Assembly (NCBI GenBank): GCA_025370845.1
Contig: JAMXFF010000035.1
Coordinates: 1 to 64,000, forward strand
Origin: Laspinema palackyanum D2a
GTDB taxonomy: Bacteria; Cyanobacteriota; Cyanobacteriia; Cyanobacteriales; Laspinemataceae
DNA: 64,000 bases
Reading direction: 5' to 3'
Below the pieces are notes generated by a model that had not been told where the DNA came from, ran no database searches, and saw only the letters and a program-made list of their open reading frames with translations. This document shows positions 9,934 through 18,857 of this stretch, piece after piece; within the stretch, counting starts at the first letter, position 1, and each line of letters begins with the position of its first letter. Position numbers and translations under genes: made by a program.

Positions 9934-10442
9934 GATTCTCCTATAATTTTCCCGATATATTCCCCCAAGCAGGGGAAGTTTTTCTCTCCGATTTCCACTC
10001 GGTGGCCGATGGATTTTTCACCGGATAAGGTTGACTGAATTTCGGGTGTGGGGACAAGGGGACCTCGGTACAGCGATTCCCCTGAAACCCGTGGAATGCC
10101 AATGAGGATTCAGTCTTAACCCTTGAACTACTCCTGTTAATCGACTCGCCCTGATTGCCTTATGATACTATTAATAGGCCAGGTTTTGCGATTCATCAAA
10201 TGAGTTTCTCGGGAGGCTACACCGTTGAAGGGTGATTGATTGAATCCTCCGATTTAAGTTTAAACTTAAATCCTAGAAATTTTAACCTCAATTGGGTCAA
10301 CTTTACGCAAAATTTATTGTCGTTTTTGGCGGGGGGTAAAAGCCACCCCAAGCGATTGAGGTTCGGTTAAACCCTGCCGGGACAGGAGGATGGATTGGGG
10401 GCGTTGACCCAGGATAAACCACCGGCTCAACCTCATGTTTCC
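9934..10442. other. Gene-free region upstream of the HpsJ-like gene
   Basis: About 510 bases without a supported gene. It holds a perfect 22-base palindrome at 10251-10272 and the promoter region of the HpsJ-like gene. A minus-strand open frame at 10303-10563 runs into the next gene in another frame and is not supported. Confidence 0.5.
10251..10272. promoter_or_regulatory. Perfect 22-base AT-rich palindrome
   Basis: GATTTAAGTTT is followed directly by its exact reverse complement. With no loop it is a poor hairpin but a good two-fold-symmetric protein-binding site. It is about 320 bases upstream of the HpsJ-like start and about 170 bases past the stop of the fused glycosyltransferase gene. 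Confidence 0.4.
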
Positions 10443-11774
10443 CTATTTTACTGCTGTGGTGCGATACATAAGCGCTAAACGGGCCGGTGAAATCCCCAAA
10501 TAATATCCCAGAATCATCAGTTGATTGATCCCAGTCGTTCGCAGAATGCCTAATTTCTGCCATCGTCTGGCACTGGTGAAGGCAGGGGTCGGGGCGATCG
10601 CCAGTCTTCCACGCCGTTTCAAGCGGCCCACAAATTCAAAGTCTTCCATGATCCCCATCTCGGCAAATCCCCCCAGTTCCCAAAAGGTGGCGGCGCGCAC
10701 AAAAATTCCCTGATCCCCATAAGGCATCTGCCCCAGGCGCGATCGCCACTTCACTCCCCATTCAATCACCCGCAGCAAGGGTTCGGACCCCTCAATCCTC
10801 AATTCAAAAGCTCCCCCCACGACCTCCGGTGACTCCAGAATCCGCCGAATCTCTGTCTCAAATCCCGGCCCCAACCGAGTATCCCCATGTAAAAATAGCA
10901 GGATTTCCCCGGTTGCCTGAGCAGCCCCCTGATTCATTTGTCGCCATCTCCCGGGTTCGCTACGGACCACAGTAACCCCATAAGATTCGGCAATCTCCCG
11001 GGTGCGATCGCTCGATCCACCATCCACAACAATAATTTCCACATCCGAGAGTCCACAAACTGCCGCTAAGGTAGACCCAATCCCTGCCTCTTCATTCAAA
11101 ACCGGCACAATCATTGAAATGCTACCCGGGTTGGGTCTCCGGGAGAATCGGGACCCTAAAAAAGCTAAATCTTCCGGGCGATCAATATCCCTAAGTTCCG
11201 GTAACTGCGCCACAGTCAGAGACTCAGAACTCGCCACAGCCAGGGTTTGGGCCAAAACTTCCCCAGTCCCCCAAGCTATCCCCTGGAAGACTTCCGGAAT
11301 GAACCGAGACAGTCCAATCAGGTAATATCCCCCATCCATTGCCGGTCCTAACACCAAGTCATGAGAGTGCAGGGACTCAAACGCTTCCATGAGGGTCCCA
11401 GCATCTAAATCCGGGCAATCGGTGCCAATGATTACCACCCGAGAACATCCTGCCTCAAATGCCTCCTGAGCAGCAACGTTGAGGCGATCGCCCAAATCTC
11501 CCTCAGACTGGGGTCGATACAGCCACTCTTCCCCCAACCACCCTTGCATCTGTTCCAAGGTTCCCCCAGTAAATCGGATTTCCACCGCGATCGGTTGCGC
11601 CATCTTTTGCTGCAACCCCTCTCGAACGGTAGCGAGGGTATGTTCCCCTAATTGTCGATGAAAAAGGGCCGCCCCCCTTGCCCCCAATGCCGGAATCAGC
11701 CTGGTTTTAGTCATTCCAGGATAGGGAAGGCGGGTAAAAATAATCAGGCGATCGGGATTGGGGTGATAAAGCAT
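10443..11774 (-). CDS. Fused TIGR04282-like and TIGR04283-like glycosyltransferase
   Basis: Two enzymes usually encoded by separate neighbouring genes are joined here in 443 residues. Residues about 1-210 match the DUF2064/TIGR04282 nucleotidyl- or glycosyl-transferase type (LIIFTRLPYPGMTKTRLIPA, VVIIGTDCPDLDAGTL, LGPAMDGGYYLIGL). Residues about 215-440 are a family 2 glycosyltransferase of TIGR04283 type (SISMIVPVLNEEAGIGSTLA, VDGGSSDRTREIA, FLHGDTRLGPGFE, GDQGIFVRAATFWELGGF). The reaction is unknown; the pair is often found with sugar or hopanoid modification genes. Upstream lies a palindrome-rich repeat region, downstream a 509-base gap. Confidence 0.92.
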   Translation of the reverse strand: MLYHPNPDRLIIFTRLPYPGMTKTRLIPALGARGAALFHRQLGEHTLATVREGLQQKMAQPIAVEIRFTGGTLEQMQGWLGEEWLYRPQSEGDLGDRLNVAAQEAFEAGCSRVVIIGTDCPDLDAGTLMEAFESLHSHDLVLGPAMDGGYYLIGLSRFIPEVFQGIAWGTGEVLAQTLAVASSESLTVAQLPELRDIDRPEDLAFLGSRFSRRPNPGSISMIVPVLNEEAGIGSTLAAVCGLSDVEIIVVDGGSSDRTREIAESYGVTVVRSEPGRWRQMNQGAAQATGEILLFLHGDTRLGPGFETEIRRILESPEVVGGAFELRIEGSEPLLRVIEWGVKWRSRLGQMPYGDQGIFVRAATFWELGGFAEMGIMEDFEFVGRLKRRGRLAIAPTPAFTSARRWQKLGILRTTGINQLMILGYYLGISPARLALMYRTTAVK

Positions 11775-12085
11775 GGGGATGGGGGAGATAGGAAGGATGG
11801 GGGAGATAGGGGAGATGGGGAAGATGTTCGTAGTAACGACTTCAGTCGTTGCTCTCGTGTCATGGCGATCGCCATGACACGAGCAATCGGAGGGTCTACC
11901 ACCTGCCTGTTTGGGAACTGGAGCTTAAGGCTGATATCGGGGCGTTACTTGGCTGACGCCAAGTAACGCGGTAACGACTGAAGTCGTTACTACGAACAAA
12001 AGAGGATAGCGACTGAAGTCGTTACTACGAACATCCTCCCCACCTCCCGCATCTCCCGCATCTCCCGCATCTCCCCCATCCCCTC
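11773..12085. repeat. Composite inverted-repeat element (MITE-like)
   Basis: G-rich GGGGGAGAT units (11773-11822) and CGTAGTAACGACTTCAGTCG (11829 onward) form a left end that is mirrored by two inverted CGACTGAAGTCGTTACTACG copies (about 11973-11996 and 12008-12031) and a CTCCCGCAT run ending near 12085. Inside are a perfect 30-base palindrome at 11854-11883 centred on GGCGATCGCC and a 12-base-pair hairpin at 11942-11969 (GCGTTACTTGGC, loop TGAC). No open frame encodes a transposase. It separates the fused glycosyltransferase from pgl. Confidence 0.75.
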
Positions 12086-12137
12086 TTGACCAGATTGCCT
12101 AAAATAGGGTGGAAAACTCTCATTTTAATCCAACCGG

Positions 12138-12860
12138 ATGAATCATCACGTCGAAGTCTTAGCCGATAAAACTGCCCTAGTGGAGCGATCGCTGGAACTG
12201 GTGCGGGCCAAAATTGATGAAGCGATTCAACAGAGCGATCGCTGTACCATCGCTCTGGCGGGTGGCAGCACCCCCAAACCTCTGTATGAATCCCTCGCTA
12301 CTCTGAACCTTCCCTGGGAAAAAATTCACATCTTTTGGGGGGATGAACGCTATGTCCCCCCAACGGATCCCGACAGCAATCAGCTCATGGCACGTCAAGC
12401 ATGGCTCGATCTCGTTAGCTTCCCCGACGCCAACATTCACCCGATTCCCACCCAGGGAGAAGATCCGGCTAGTGATGCCCAGCGCCATGAGGCCCACTTG
12501 CAACAATTCTTTGCCATTTCTCCAGGAGAGTTCCCCAATTTTGATATCATTTTGCTGGGAATCGGCGATGATGCTCATACGGCCTCCCTGTTTCCCCATA
12601 CCGAAGCCTTACAAGTGCGCGATCGCCTCGTCACCGTAGGCAATAAAGACGGACAGCCCCGCATCACCTTTACCGTTCCCCTAATTAACCACGCCCACAA
12701 TGTCTTCTTTCTGGTGGCAGGTGCCTCCAAACAACAGGCCCTCGGACAAATTTTCGCCGCCGAAGCTGACCCTCTAACTTACCCGGCGCGGCTGATTCAG
12801 CCAGTAGGCGAGTTATGGTGGCTATTAGATGAACCGGCAGGACGGGAGTTAGCCGTCTAA
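12138..12860 (+). CDS. pgl: 6-phosphogluconolactonase
   Basis: Hydrolyses 6-phosphogluconolactone to 6-phosphogluconate, step two of the oxidative pentose phosphate pathway, giving NADPH in the dark. The 240-residue protein has the NagB/Pgl fold signatures: ALAGGSTPKPLYESLA near residue 40, IHIFWGDERYVPPTDPDSN near 70, and ILLGIGDDAHTASLFPHTE near 145. Length is normal. It is divergent from the fused glycosyltransferase and is followed after 160 bases by the zinc-ribbon FHA gene. Confidence 0.96.
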   Translation: MNHHVEVLADKTALVERSLELVRAKIDEAIQQSDRCTIALAGGSTPKPLYESLATLNLPWEKIHIFWGDERYVPPTDPDSNQLMARQAWLDLVSFPDANIHPIPTQGEDPASDAQRHEAHLQQFFAISPGEFPNFDIILLGIGDDAHTASLFPHTEALQVRDRLVTVGNKDGQPRITFTVPLINHAHNVFFLVAGASKQQALGQIFAAEADPLTYPARLIQPVGELWWLLDEPAGRELAV

Positions 12861-13022
12861 ACGGTCTATCCTTATGGCACGGCGGCCTGATTAGAGAGGT
12901 CCGATGGACTTTTGCTATCAACCGCTCGTTGCTATGCTCTCCTGAAGCGAGTGAACCGCCGCCATAGCAGCAGTTTAAACCCGTCTTTTCTCCGATCGTA
13001 TCGCAGCGAGAACTTAACGAAG

Positions 13023-13838
13023 ATGATAGTTTGCCCGAATTGCAACCACCAAAATCCCGATGGAGCCATCCAATGTGAGGCTTGTTTGACTCCTTTGCCT
13101 GCCACCATGAACTGTCCCTCCTGTGGCGCAACGGTCCAAACTGATGCCGCCTTCTGTGGTCAATGTGGCTATAATCTCCAGGTCAATACGGCTGAGGAAA
13201 GCTCCTCCGTAGAATTCCCTGAAGCGGTGCCGACGGTGGTTTCTGCTGCCTCGGGTTCCTCTACCGGGTCAATGCCAGACTTGGACCCCCCGGAACCCCT
13301 GGTGTCTCCAGACCCCCTAGCCGGATTTTCCACCTCGGAACCGGAAACGCAGACTCCTCCCCCGGTTGCACCTACTCCCCTACCGACTCCAGACCCCACT
13401 GCGCTACCCACTCCGGTTGCTACTCCGGACCCGACTCCAGACCCCACTCCTGCACCGCCTCCAGTTGCCACCCCGGTTGCGAGAAGTTCGGCAACTCAAC
13501 TTCAGGCAATGCCACAGGCGCGACTGTTCCATGTACAAACGAATACCCCGATAGAATTACCCGCCACTCTCTCGGTGGTTCACATTGGCAAACCTAATGA
13601 TCTGGTGCCCCCGGATGTGGATGTGTCGGGATTTCCCCATTCTGAGGTGGTCTCTCGCATTCATGCGGATATCCGGGTGGAGGGAACTAATTTCTTTCTG
13701 GAGGATGTGGGAAGTTCTAATGGGACTTATGTCAACAATCTGCCGTTGCCGAAAGGAAATCGCCAGCTTTTGCGTGCGGGCGATCGCATTGCTTTGGGTA
13801 AGGGGGATATGGTCACCTTTATTTTCCAACTGTCGTAG
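13023..13838 (+). CDS. Zinc-ribbon FHA domain protein
   Basis: Probable phosphothreonine-binding adaptor. The start at 13023 gives MIVCPNCNHQNPDGAIQCEA; open frame extends 37 codons upstream but without family resemblance. Residues 1-50 hold two CxxC-CxxC zinc ribbons (CPNC/CEAC and CPSC/CGQC). Residues about 60-170 are a Pro/Thr-rich linker with PTPDPT units. Residues about 180-271 are the FHA domain, with HIGKPNDLVPPDVD, SRIHADI (Ser-Arg-Ile-His) and DVGSSNGTYVNNLPL, the residues that bind phosphothreonine. A second FHA protein follows 565 bases downstream on the same strand, so the two may read the same kinase. Confidence 0.93.
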   Translation: MIVCPNCNHQNPDGAIQCEACLTPLPATMNCPSCGATVQTDAAFCGQCGYNLQVNTAEESSSVEFPEAVPTVVSAASGSSTGSMPDLDPPEPLVSPDPLAGFSTSEPETQTPPPVAPTPLPTPDPTALPTPVATPDPTPDPTPAPPPVATPVARSSATQLQAMPQARLFHVQTNTPIELPATLSVVHIGKPNDLVPPDVDVSGFPHSEVVSRIHADIRVEGTNFFLEDVGSSNGTYVNNLPLPKGNRQLLRAGDRIALGKGDMVTFIFQLS

Positions 13839-14402
13839 GGTTTAGAAAATCGGTACAGTTGGAAATCTCCAGGACAAGCAACCGGGTTTTTGCCTAAATC
13901 TGTTACGAATTGTTAACGATTTGGTGCGGAAACCAGGTTTCCAACCCATCGGGTGCCGATGCGCTGGGGAATGGATTTCCCTTGCTGTTGAAAAGAACCT
14001 TATGGGTTTCTGTGCAAGGGAGAATCTTTTGCTAGAGTCTCGGTTCAGGATTAGATAAATAGGACAGTTACCGGGTTTCTGGCCCTCAATGGGTACAAAT
14101 TGCCACAGATTTGAGCCAGAAACCCGGTTGTCTTAACGCTACTGTACGGACAGCCCTAGGGCTAAAATAGCATCTGAAAAGAGGCGATCGCTTCGTTATG
14201 GGATTCTCAGAATTGGAAAGTGGGTCTCACTCCATATCGCAGGGAAACCGTCTGAGAGATAATGAGAAGTAAGAAAAGGTAGGGTGACCGGGCTATCTTT
14301 AAAAGAGGTCCTTTTTTCAAACCGGGAATTTTAACTCCCCTGTTGCGACTGTACCTTCAGCCCTTGTCATCAAAGGTAGATCTACTGAATAGGGATGCTC
14401 CT
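13839..14402. other. Gene-free region between two FHA genes
   Basis: About 560 bases with two copies of a dispersed CCGGGTTT-type repeat (13878-13942 and 14065-14133) and then unstructured DNA leading to the second FHA gene. In-frame codons at 14343-14402 precede the chosen GTG start of that gene. Confidence 0.5.
14065..14133. repeat. Dispersed ACCGGGTTTCTGGC palindrome, with a degenerate copy at 13878-13942
   Basis: ACCGGGTTTCTGGC at the left is answered by GCCAGAAACCCGGT at the right across about 35 bases. An earlier, more degenerate pair (CAACCGGGTTTTTGCC ... GGAAACCAGGTTTCC) lies 190 bases upstream. Non-coding, with hairpin potential. Confidence 0.65.
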
Positions 14403-14864
14403 GTGATTACATTAACTTTATTGCATCCGATTAAGTCTACGCCGATTCAGAGTTGGAAATTTGACAACGAATCTGTAATTCGGATTGGGCGTGCTACGGA
14501 TAACAATGTCGTACTCTATAGTGCTGTTGTCTCTCGACATCATGTAGAGTTGCGACGGGCCGGGCTCCAGTGGAAAATTATTAATCTCGGCACGAATGGG
14601 ACTTATATGAAGGGGTCTCCCATTACTCAAGTGACCGCAGAAGATGGGGTGATTTTTTCTCTGGCGCGATCGGGTCCGCAAATCCAAATTCATCTGGCAA
14701 AATATCAGTCTAAAATTTCATCTGACTTGCAAAAATTGGAGTTTGAAATGCGTCTGCCAGACCGGGATGGGGACACGGTGACTGCTGAGGATGTCACCAA
14801 ACCCATCCCCCTTCCCCAAACTTCTTTGGAACCAGAATTGGCGAAAAAGGGCTATCCATCCTGA
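14403..14864 (+). CDS. FHA domain protein
   Basis: A 153-residue phosphothreonine-recognition protein. GTG 14403 with AGGGA upstream gives MITLTLLHPIKSTPIQSWKF, which fits the family better than TTG 14343. The FHA core spans about residues 20-100: IRIGRATDNNVVL (Gly-Arg), SAVVSRHHVELR (Ser-Arg-His) and INLGTNGTYMKG (Asn-Gly-Thr). The remaining 50 residues are charged and end without any enzymatic domain. It probably binds a phosphorylated partner of a Ser/Thr kinase; which one is not evident from the sequence. Confidence 0.9.
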   Translation: MITLTLLHPIKSTPIQSWKFDNESVIRIGRATDNNVVLYSAVVSRHHVELRRAGLQWKIINLGTNGTYMKGSPITQVTAEDGVIFSLARSGPQIQIHLAKYQSKISSDLQKLEFEMRLPDRDGDTVTAEDVTKPIPLPQTSLEPELAKKGYPS

Positions 14865-15155
14865 GTAAGGAGCGGCTCCCTCTACGATTTTGTTAGGATC
14901 GGTTCATGAAGTATCAGACAGACTAGAAGGAACGAGCCATTCAACGGAGCGATCGCATTCCGCTACCTTGCTCCCTTAGCGCCCGATTACCCCTCAGGGT
15001 AGTTTCATAACTCTTGTACATTGCTCCCTCTCGCAGACTACCGGAAACGAATGGTTTGTTGGCAATGCATCATGGCAGTTAGCCCGGTGCCATCAGGGGT
15101 CTCATAATCAATCATCCGCCCAATGGATGAGTTTATAATCCATAGGAGTTTTAAC

Positions 15156-16085
15156 ATGGCAATCGAACAACAGGTGATCCAGTATTCTCAGTTGATTAAT
15201 CGTCGTATTATTGATCGCGGCACCGCAGAAGAAGTAGGCCGACTTGATGAACTGTGGCTCAATGTAAACTCCCATCATGTTGTCGGATTTTCCTCTAAAT
15301 CAGGCGGCGTTTTAGGATTGGGAGTTAAAAGACATTCTTTTACTTGGGAGCAAATTTATAGTATTGGCGCGGATAGTATTTTAGTTAACATTAATGCCGA
15401 GGTGGAAGAACCGGAAAAGTCCCCGGAAATCAGTCATCCGATTATTGGTCATGAAGTCTTGACTGATAGCGGAAATACCGCCGGTGAATTGCGCGATTAT
15501 ATCATTGCCACTCAGACTGGGGCGGTGGTCGGTTATCTTTATAAATCAAGCGGTTGGCGAGGTGCAGTAGAAGGGACTTATCTGCTCTCTCCGGACGATA
15601 TTTCGAGTATCGGGAGTAAGCGAATTCTTGCCATTGATGCAGCCATCCAAGACCCTCAACCCTACACCGATGGCATGAATCAAAAATTGAATAAAGTCGG
15701 CGAGTTGCTGAGAGATGATTATACTAAAACAATGGCTGATTTGCGCGGATTAATGAAGGGAGCGCAAAATATTTCTGAGCAAGCAACAAGTAAAGTGCAA
15801 GAAGTCGCAGGACAAGCGCGAGAAGGTACGGTATCTTTTGCTGAACAAGCGCGAGAAGGTACGGTATCTTTTGCTGAACAAGCGCGAGAAAAAGCCAGTG
15901 AAGTAGCGAATCAAACCCGCGATCGCGTCGCCGAAATGAGAGGAGAATCAACCGGGACTCCCATCCTGGTAGAATCGGAAGTGGTGCCAGAACCTGACGT
16001 TGTACCGGAATCTCAAGGTGTCATTGAATATGAGGTGATTTCCGAGGCTCCACCTCAAGCGGAAAAGTCTGAAAATCAGGCATAA
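15156..16085 (+). CDS. Tandem PRC-barrel protein with LEA-like tail
   Basis: The start at 15156 is set by AGGAG seven bases before ATG and opens MAIEQQVIQYSQLINRRI. Residues about 8-80 and 98-175 are two PRC-barrel domains (RGTAEEVGRLDELWLN; DSGNTAGELRDYIIATQTG), folds that bind RNA, ribosomal or photosynthetic partners. Residues about 205-265 form an amphipathic helix of 11-residue units (QAREGTVSFAE twice, then QAREKASEVAN), resembling LEA proteins. The C-terminus is acidic. A stress or membrane-surface role is inference; cyanobacterial relatives are poorly characterised. Confidence 0.85.
   Translation: MAIEQQVIQYSQLINRRIIDRGTAEEVGRLDELWLNVNSHHVVGFSSKSGGVLGLGVKRHSFTWEQIYSIGADSILVNINAEVEEPEKSPEISHPIIGHEVLTDSGNTAGELRDYIIATQTGAVVGYLYKSSGWRGAVEGTYLLSPDDISSIGSKRILAIDAAIQDPQPYTDGMNQKLNKVGELLRDDYTKTMADLRGLMKGAQNISEQATSKVQEVAGQAREGTVSFAEQAREGTVSFAEQAREKASEVANQTRDRVAEMRGESTGTPILVESEVVPEPDVVPESQGVIEYEVISEAPPQAEKSENQA
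15812..15890 (+). repeat. 33-base tandem repeat within the PRC-barrel gene
   Basis: Two exact 33-base units beginning ACAAGCGCGAGAAGGTACGG plus the first 13 bases of a third encode the 11-residue unit QAREGTVSFAE. The identity at base level suggests a recent duplication. Confidence 0.85.
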
Positions 16086-16125
16086 CCTGTTGAGTTTAAA
16101 TTCAGTTTTCCAGGTTTGAAGCTAG

Positions 16126-16146
16126 GGACACGGCAGTGCCGTGTCC
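16126..16146. terminator. Hairpin between convergent genes
   Basis: GGACACGGCA, a single G, then TGCCGTGTCC: a 10-base-pair stem between the ends of the PRC-barrel gene and the Rpn-type gene. There is no T-run, so termination is plausible but not proven; it may also be a dispersed repeat. Confidence 0.45.
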
Positions 16147-16186
16147 TAAACATCATGGATATCGAGATGGATGTAGATTTCCCTAT

Positions 16187-17185
16187 TTATTCAACTGATG
16201 TTTTCACCGAAGTCAACAAAACTTGGAATTCGGCGAGGGACGGGATGGCGATCGCCTGCTCCAATAGCGGATTGAGGATATCCATCTCTTCAATCCCATT
16301 AAGCGCTTCTAGGACTTCCGGTGGTAATTCCCCAAACCGGATTTGCAAAATTTTCAGGATATTCTCTCGCTGCTTTTGCACCATTCCCTCTTGACGCCCC
16401 TGCTCCCGCGCTTCTTCTTGGATCAGTTCTTCCATTGGACTAAGAAACGGCATTTGTCTTTCCTCCCGATAGCGAATTACTTGAGTTCTTAATTGCTGTT
16501 CTAGTTCCTTCGGTAGACTCATCATCCGGTCCACAAACCGAAAGAGATTTACCATCTGGTCTCTAGTATAACCCTTTTCAAACAGGGAGCGAATCAGTGT
16601 CCACTTCCACTGTTGGCGTTCGGTCATCTTTCCGTTAGTCGCTTGGGTTTTTAAATGCGCCCTCACCATCAGCGCAAAAGGGTTTTGTTCCGATTCTAAC
16701 TCTTCCCACTGACTCTCATAGTCCAACAGTTTAACCGTTGGAAATTCCATCCGGAGTCGATACCCATCCAAGCTATAGGAATATTCCGTGGGACGCCAGG
16801 ATGGACTATCATCACCTAAAATAGCCAAGCTAACAACGGGTTTGTTGTATTTGTCAAAAGCGCGATAGTTGTACCGATAGACCCGTTGATTAAACTCCGG
16901 ATCCGTTTGACTCTGCACTTCCACATGAATCAGAATCCATACAGTCTGTTGGTTGATGAGTTTCACTTCAAACAATTTATCGGGAAATTGAGTCCCAACA
17001 TCCGAATCCCGCACCAGTTCCATCAGTTCTTTTTCCAGAGAACGATAGGGCACAGTCCAGTCTATCTGATCATGCAGTTCTGGGAAAAAGAAGGATAAAA
17101 ACTGTTCAAAATAGAGAGAAAGGGCTTCTTTCCACGGTTTATCATAATCGGCGGGAACTGAGGGGTAAATTTTGGGTTCACTCAA
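16187..17185 (-). CDS. Rpn/PD-(D/E)XK nuclease family protein
   Basis: A 332-residue member of the Rpn recombination-promoting nuclease / transposase-like family, common in many copies in cyanobacteria. The catalytic core is seen as DSDVGTQFPDKLFEVKL followed by WILIHVEVQSQTDPEFNQRVYRY (the ExQ of the PD-(D/E)XK fold) and the C-terminal helical region with EEAREQGRQEGMVQKQRENI and LQIRFGELPPEVLEAL. Start is TTG 17185 preceded by AAGGA. No terminal inverted repeats or second transposase gene are visible nearby, so this is not an active insertion sequence by what I can see. Confidence 0.85.
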   Translation of the reverse strand: MSEPKIYPSVPADYDKPWKEALSLYFEQFLSFFFPELHDQIDWTVPYRSLEKELMELVRDSDVGTQFPDKLFEVKLINQQTVWILIHVEVQSQTDPEFNQRVYRYNYRAFDKYNKPVVSLAILGDDSPSWRPTEYSYSLDGYRLRMEFPTVKLLDYESQWEELESEQNPFALMVRAHLKTQATNGKMTERQQWKWTLIRSLFEKGYTRDQMVNLFRFVDRMMSLPKELEQQLRTQVIRYREERQMPFLSPMEELIQEEAREQGRQEGMVQKQRENILKILQIRFGELPPEVLEALNGIEEMDILNPLLEQAIAIPSLAEFQVLLTSVKTSVE

Positions 17186-17249
17186 GGTTGTTTTTCCTTA
17201 AATTTATCTAACGATTCTGGCAGCGGGTGGGGATAGTCGAAATTATAAA

Positions 17250-17286
17250 GGTGCGATCGCCTCTTGTTCTGTTAGGCGATCGCACC
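17250..17286. repeat. HIP1-containing hairpin upstream of the Rpn gene
   Basis: GGTGCGATCGCCT and AGGCGATCGCACC form a 13-base-pair stem with an 11-base loop. A second short hairpin (GGTGGG with CCCACC, 17303-17318) follows 13 bases past the chlB stop and may be its terminator. Neither has a good T-tract. Confidence 0.55.
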
Positions 17287-17330
17287 CTGATAATTTGCGC
17301 CAGGTGGGTCACCCCACCCAACCTTCAAAT

Positions 17331-18857
17331 CTACGCGCCTACAGATTCTTTCGCCGCGTACATCACTTCCAAAGAAATCTGGCTGAACCCACGTTCCCGG
17401 GCAAATTTCTCCGTGTTCCGCTTCACCTTACCGCGCACAAAACCGGGAACCTTGTTTAATTCCCCTTGTGCTTCCTTGGTCCAGTTCAAATCAGAATCCG
17501 CAGAGATGGTTTTCTGAATCACCTCTTTCGTATCATGTCCACCAAAGATTTCCAGCAGGTGGTCTTCCATTCCCAAAGTAAAGGAGTTATAAACCAAATC
17601 CGTAACTTGATTTGTCCCTTCATACCCGAGAAACGGTTTATATCCAATCGGGAAGTTTTGGATATGAATCGGTGCCGCAATTACGCCACAAGGAATATTT
17701 AAACGTTTGCCAACGTGCCGTTCCATTTGTGTACCAAAGATTGCCGAGGGTTCAATGCGGGCGATCGCATCTCCAATTTCCCCATTATCTTCACTAATCA
17801 GCACCTCATCACAATATTCGCTCACCTGTTCCCGGAACCAATCTGCATCATATTTGCAGTAAGTCCCCGCCAAAACCACATGAATTCCCATTTCCCGCGC
17901 CAAAATTTTGGTCATCGCTGCGGCATGGGTATTATCCCCAAACACCACCGCCTTTTTACCCGTCAAATTCTGGCAGTCAATGGAGCGAGAAAACCAAGCT
18001 GCTTGGGAAACAAACATGGTTTGATGATTGATAAACTCTTCATAATCCACATTCGCCCCTTGCTCATTAATCACCTGCTGAATCTTGCGAATACAGCGGG
18101 CAGTTTCCACCACACCCATCGGCGTGATATCCACATAAGGCATTCCAAATTCTTCGGCGAGATAATGGGCGCTCATCAACCCAATTTCCCGATAAGGAAC
18201 CAGATTAAACCAGGCGCGAGGCAGATTTTTCAACTCAGTAACCGAGGCACCTTCCGGGATAATGGCATTAATTTCAATGCCCAAATCTGCCATTAATTTC
18301 TTCAGTTCGATGCAATCATGCTGATTGTGGAAACCGAGGGTCGTCGAGCCGATGATATTCACCGAAGGTTTTTCGGTTTTACCTTCTCCAATTTCCCCTT
18401 TTTTGCGACCTTTGGCGATATAGAATTGCAGAATTTGGAGGAGGGTTTTGTCTGCTGCTTGGAGTTCATTCACCCGGTAATGGTTGACATCTGCCAGCAT
18501 GACATCGCCTTTTGACTCCATCTGCGCCCGATCTACAAAGTTTTGTAAATCTTCTTGGAGAATGCTAGAAGTGCAGGTGGGGGTGAGTACAATCAAGTCG
18601 GGGGTTTCTTCTTGGTCCTTGCGAACGATATTATCGATGACTTTTTCTTGCGAACCCCGGGCGAGAACGTTGCGATCGACAACGCTGATAGTTACTGGGG
18701 TATAATTCCGCTCCCGCTCTAGCATAGACCGCATCACGTTAAAATAGTCATCGCCGAGGGGGGCGTGCATGATGGCATGGACATTTTTGAAAGAACTAGC
18801 AACGCGGAGGGTGCCAATGTGGGCGGGACCTGCATACATCCAGTAAGCCAATTTCAT
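17331..18857 (-). CDS. chlB: Light-independent protochlorophyllide reductase subunit B
   Basis: Subunit of the nitrogenase-like enzyme that reduces protochlorophyllide to chlorophyllide a without light, forming the NB-protein with ChlN while ChlL supplies electrons. The 508-residue length is normal. [20 protein letters not shown] at the N-terminus, [45 protein letters not shown] and the C-terminal [19 protein letters not shown] domain are characteristic. GGGAGA lies upstream of ATG. chlL and chlN are not in this window, as often in cyanobacteria. Oxygen sensitivity and dark use are family knowledge. Confidence 0.98.
   Translation of the reverse strand: MKLAYWMYAGPAHIGTLRVASSFKNVHAIMHAPLGDDYFNVMRSMLERERNYTPVTISVVDRNVLARGSQEKVIDNIVRKDQEETPDLIVLTPTCTSSILQEDLQNFVDRAQMESKGDVMLADVNHYRVNELQAADKTLLQILQFYIAKGRKKGEIGEGKTEKPSVNIIGSTTLGFHNQHDCIELKKLMADLGIEINAIIPEGASVTELKNLPRAWFNLVPYREIGLMSAHYLAEEFGMPYVDITPMGVVETARCIRKIQQVINEQGANVDYEEFINHQTMFVSQAAWFSRSIDCQNLTGKKAVVFGDNTHAAAMTKILAREMGIHVVLAGTYCKYDADWFREQVSEYCDEVLISEDNGEIGDAIARIEPSAIFGTQMERHVGKRLNIPCGVIAAPIHIQNFPIGYKPFLGYEGTNQVTDLVYNSFTLGMEDHLLEIFGGHDTKEVIQKTISADSDLNWTKEAQGELNKVPGFVRGKVKRNTEKFARERGFSQISLEVMYAAKESVGA

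Noticed and set aside
16187..17185. Active insertion sequence around the Rpn-type gene
   Set aside because: No flanking terminal inverted repeats or target duplication could be seen.
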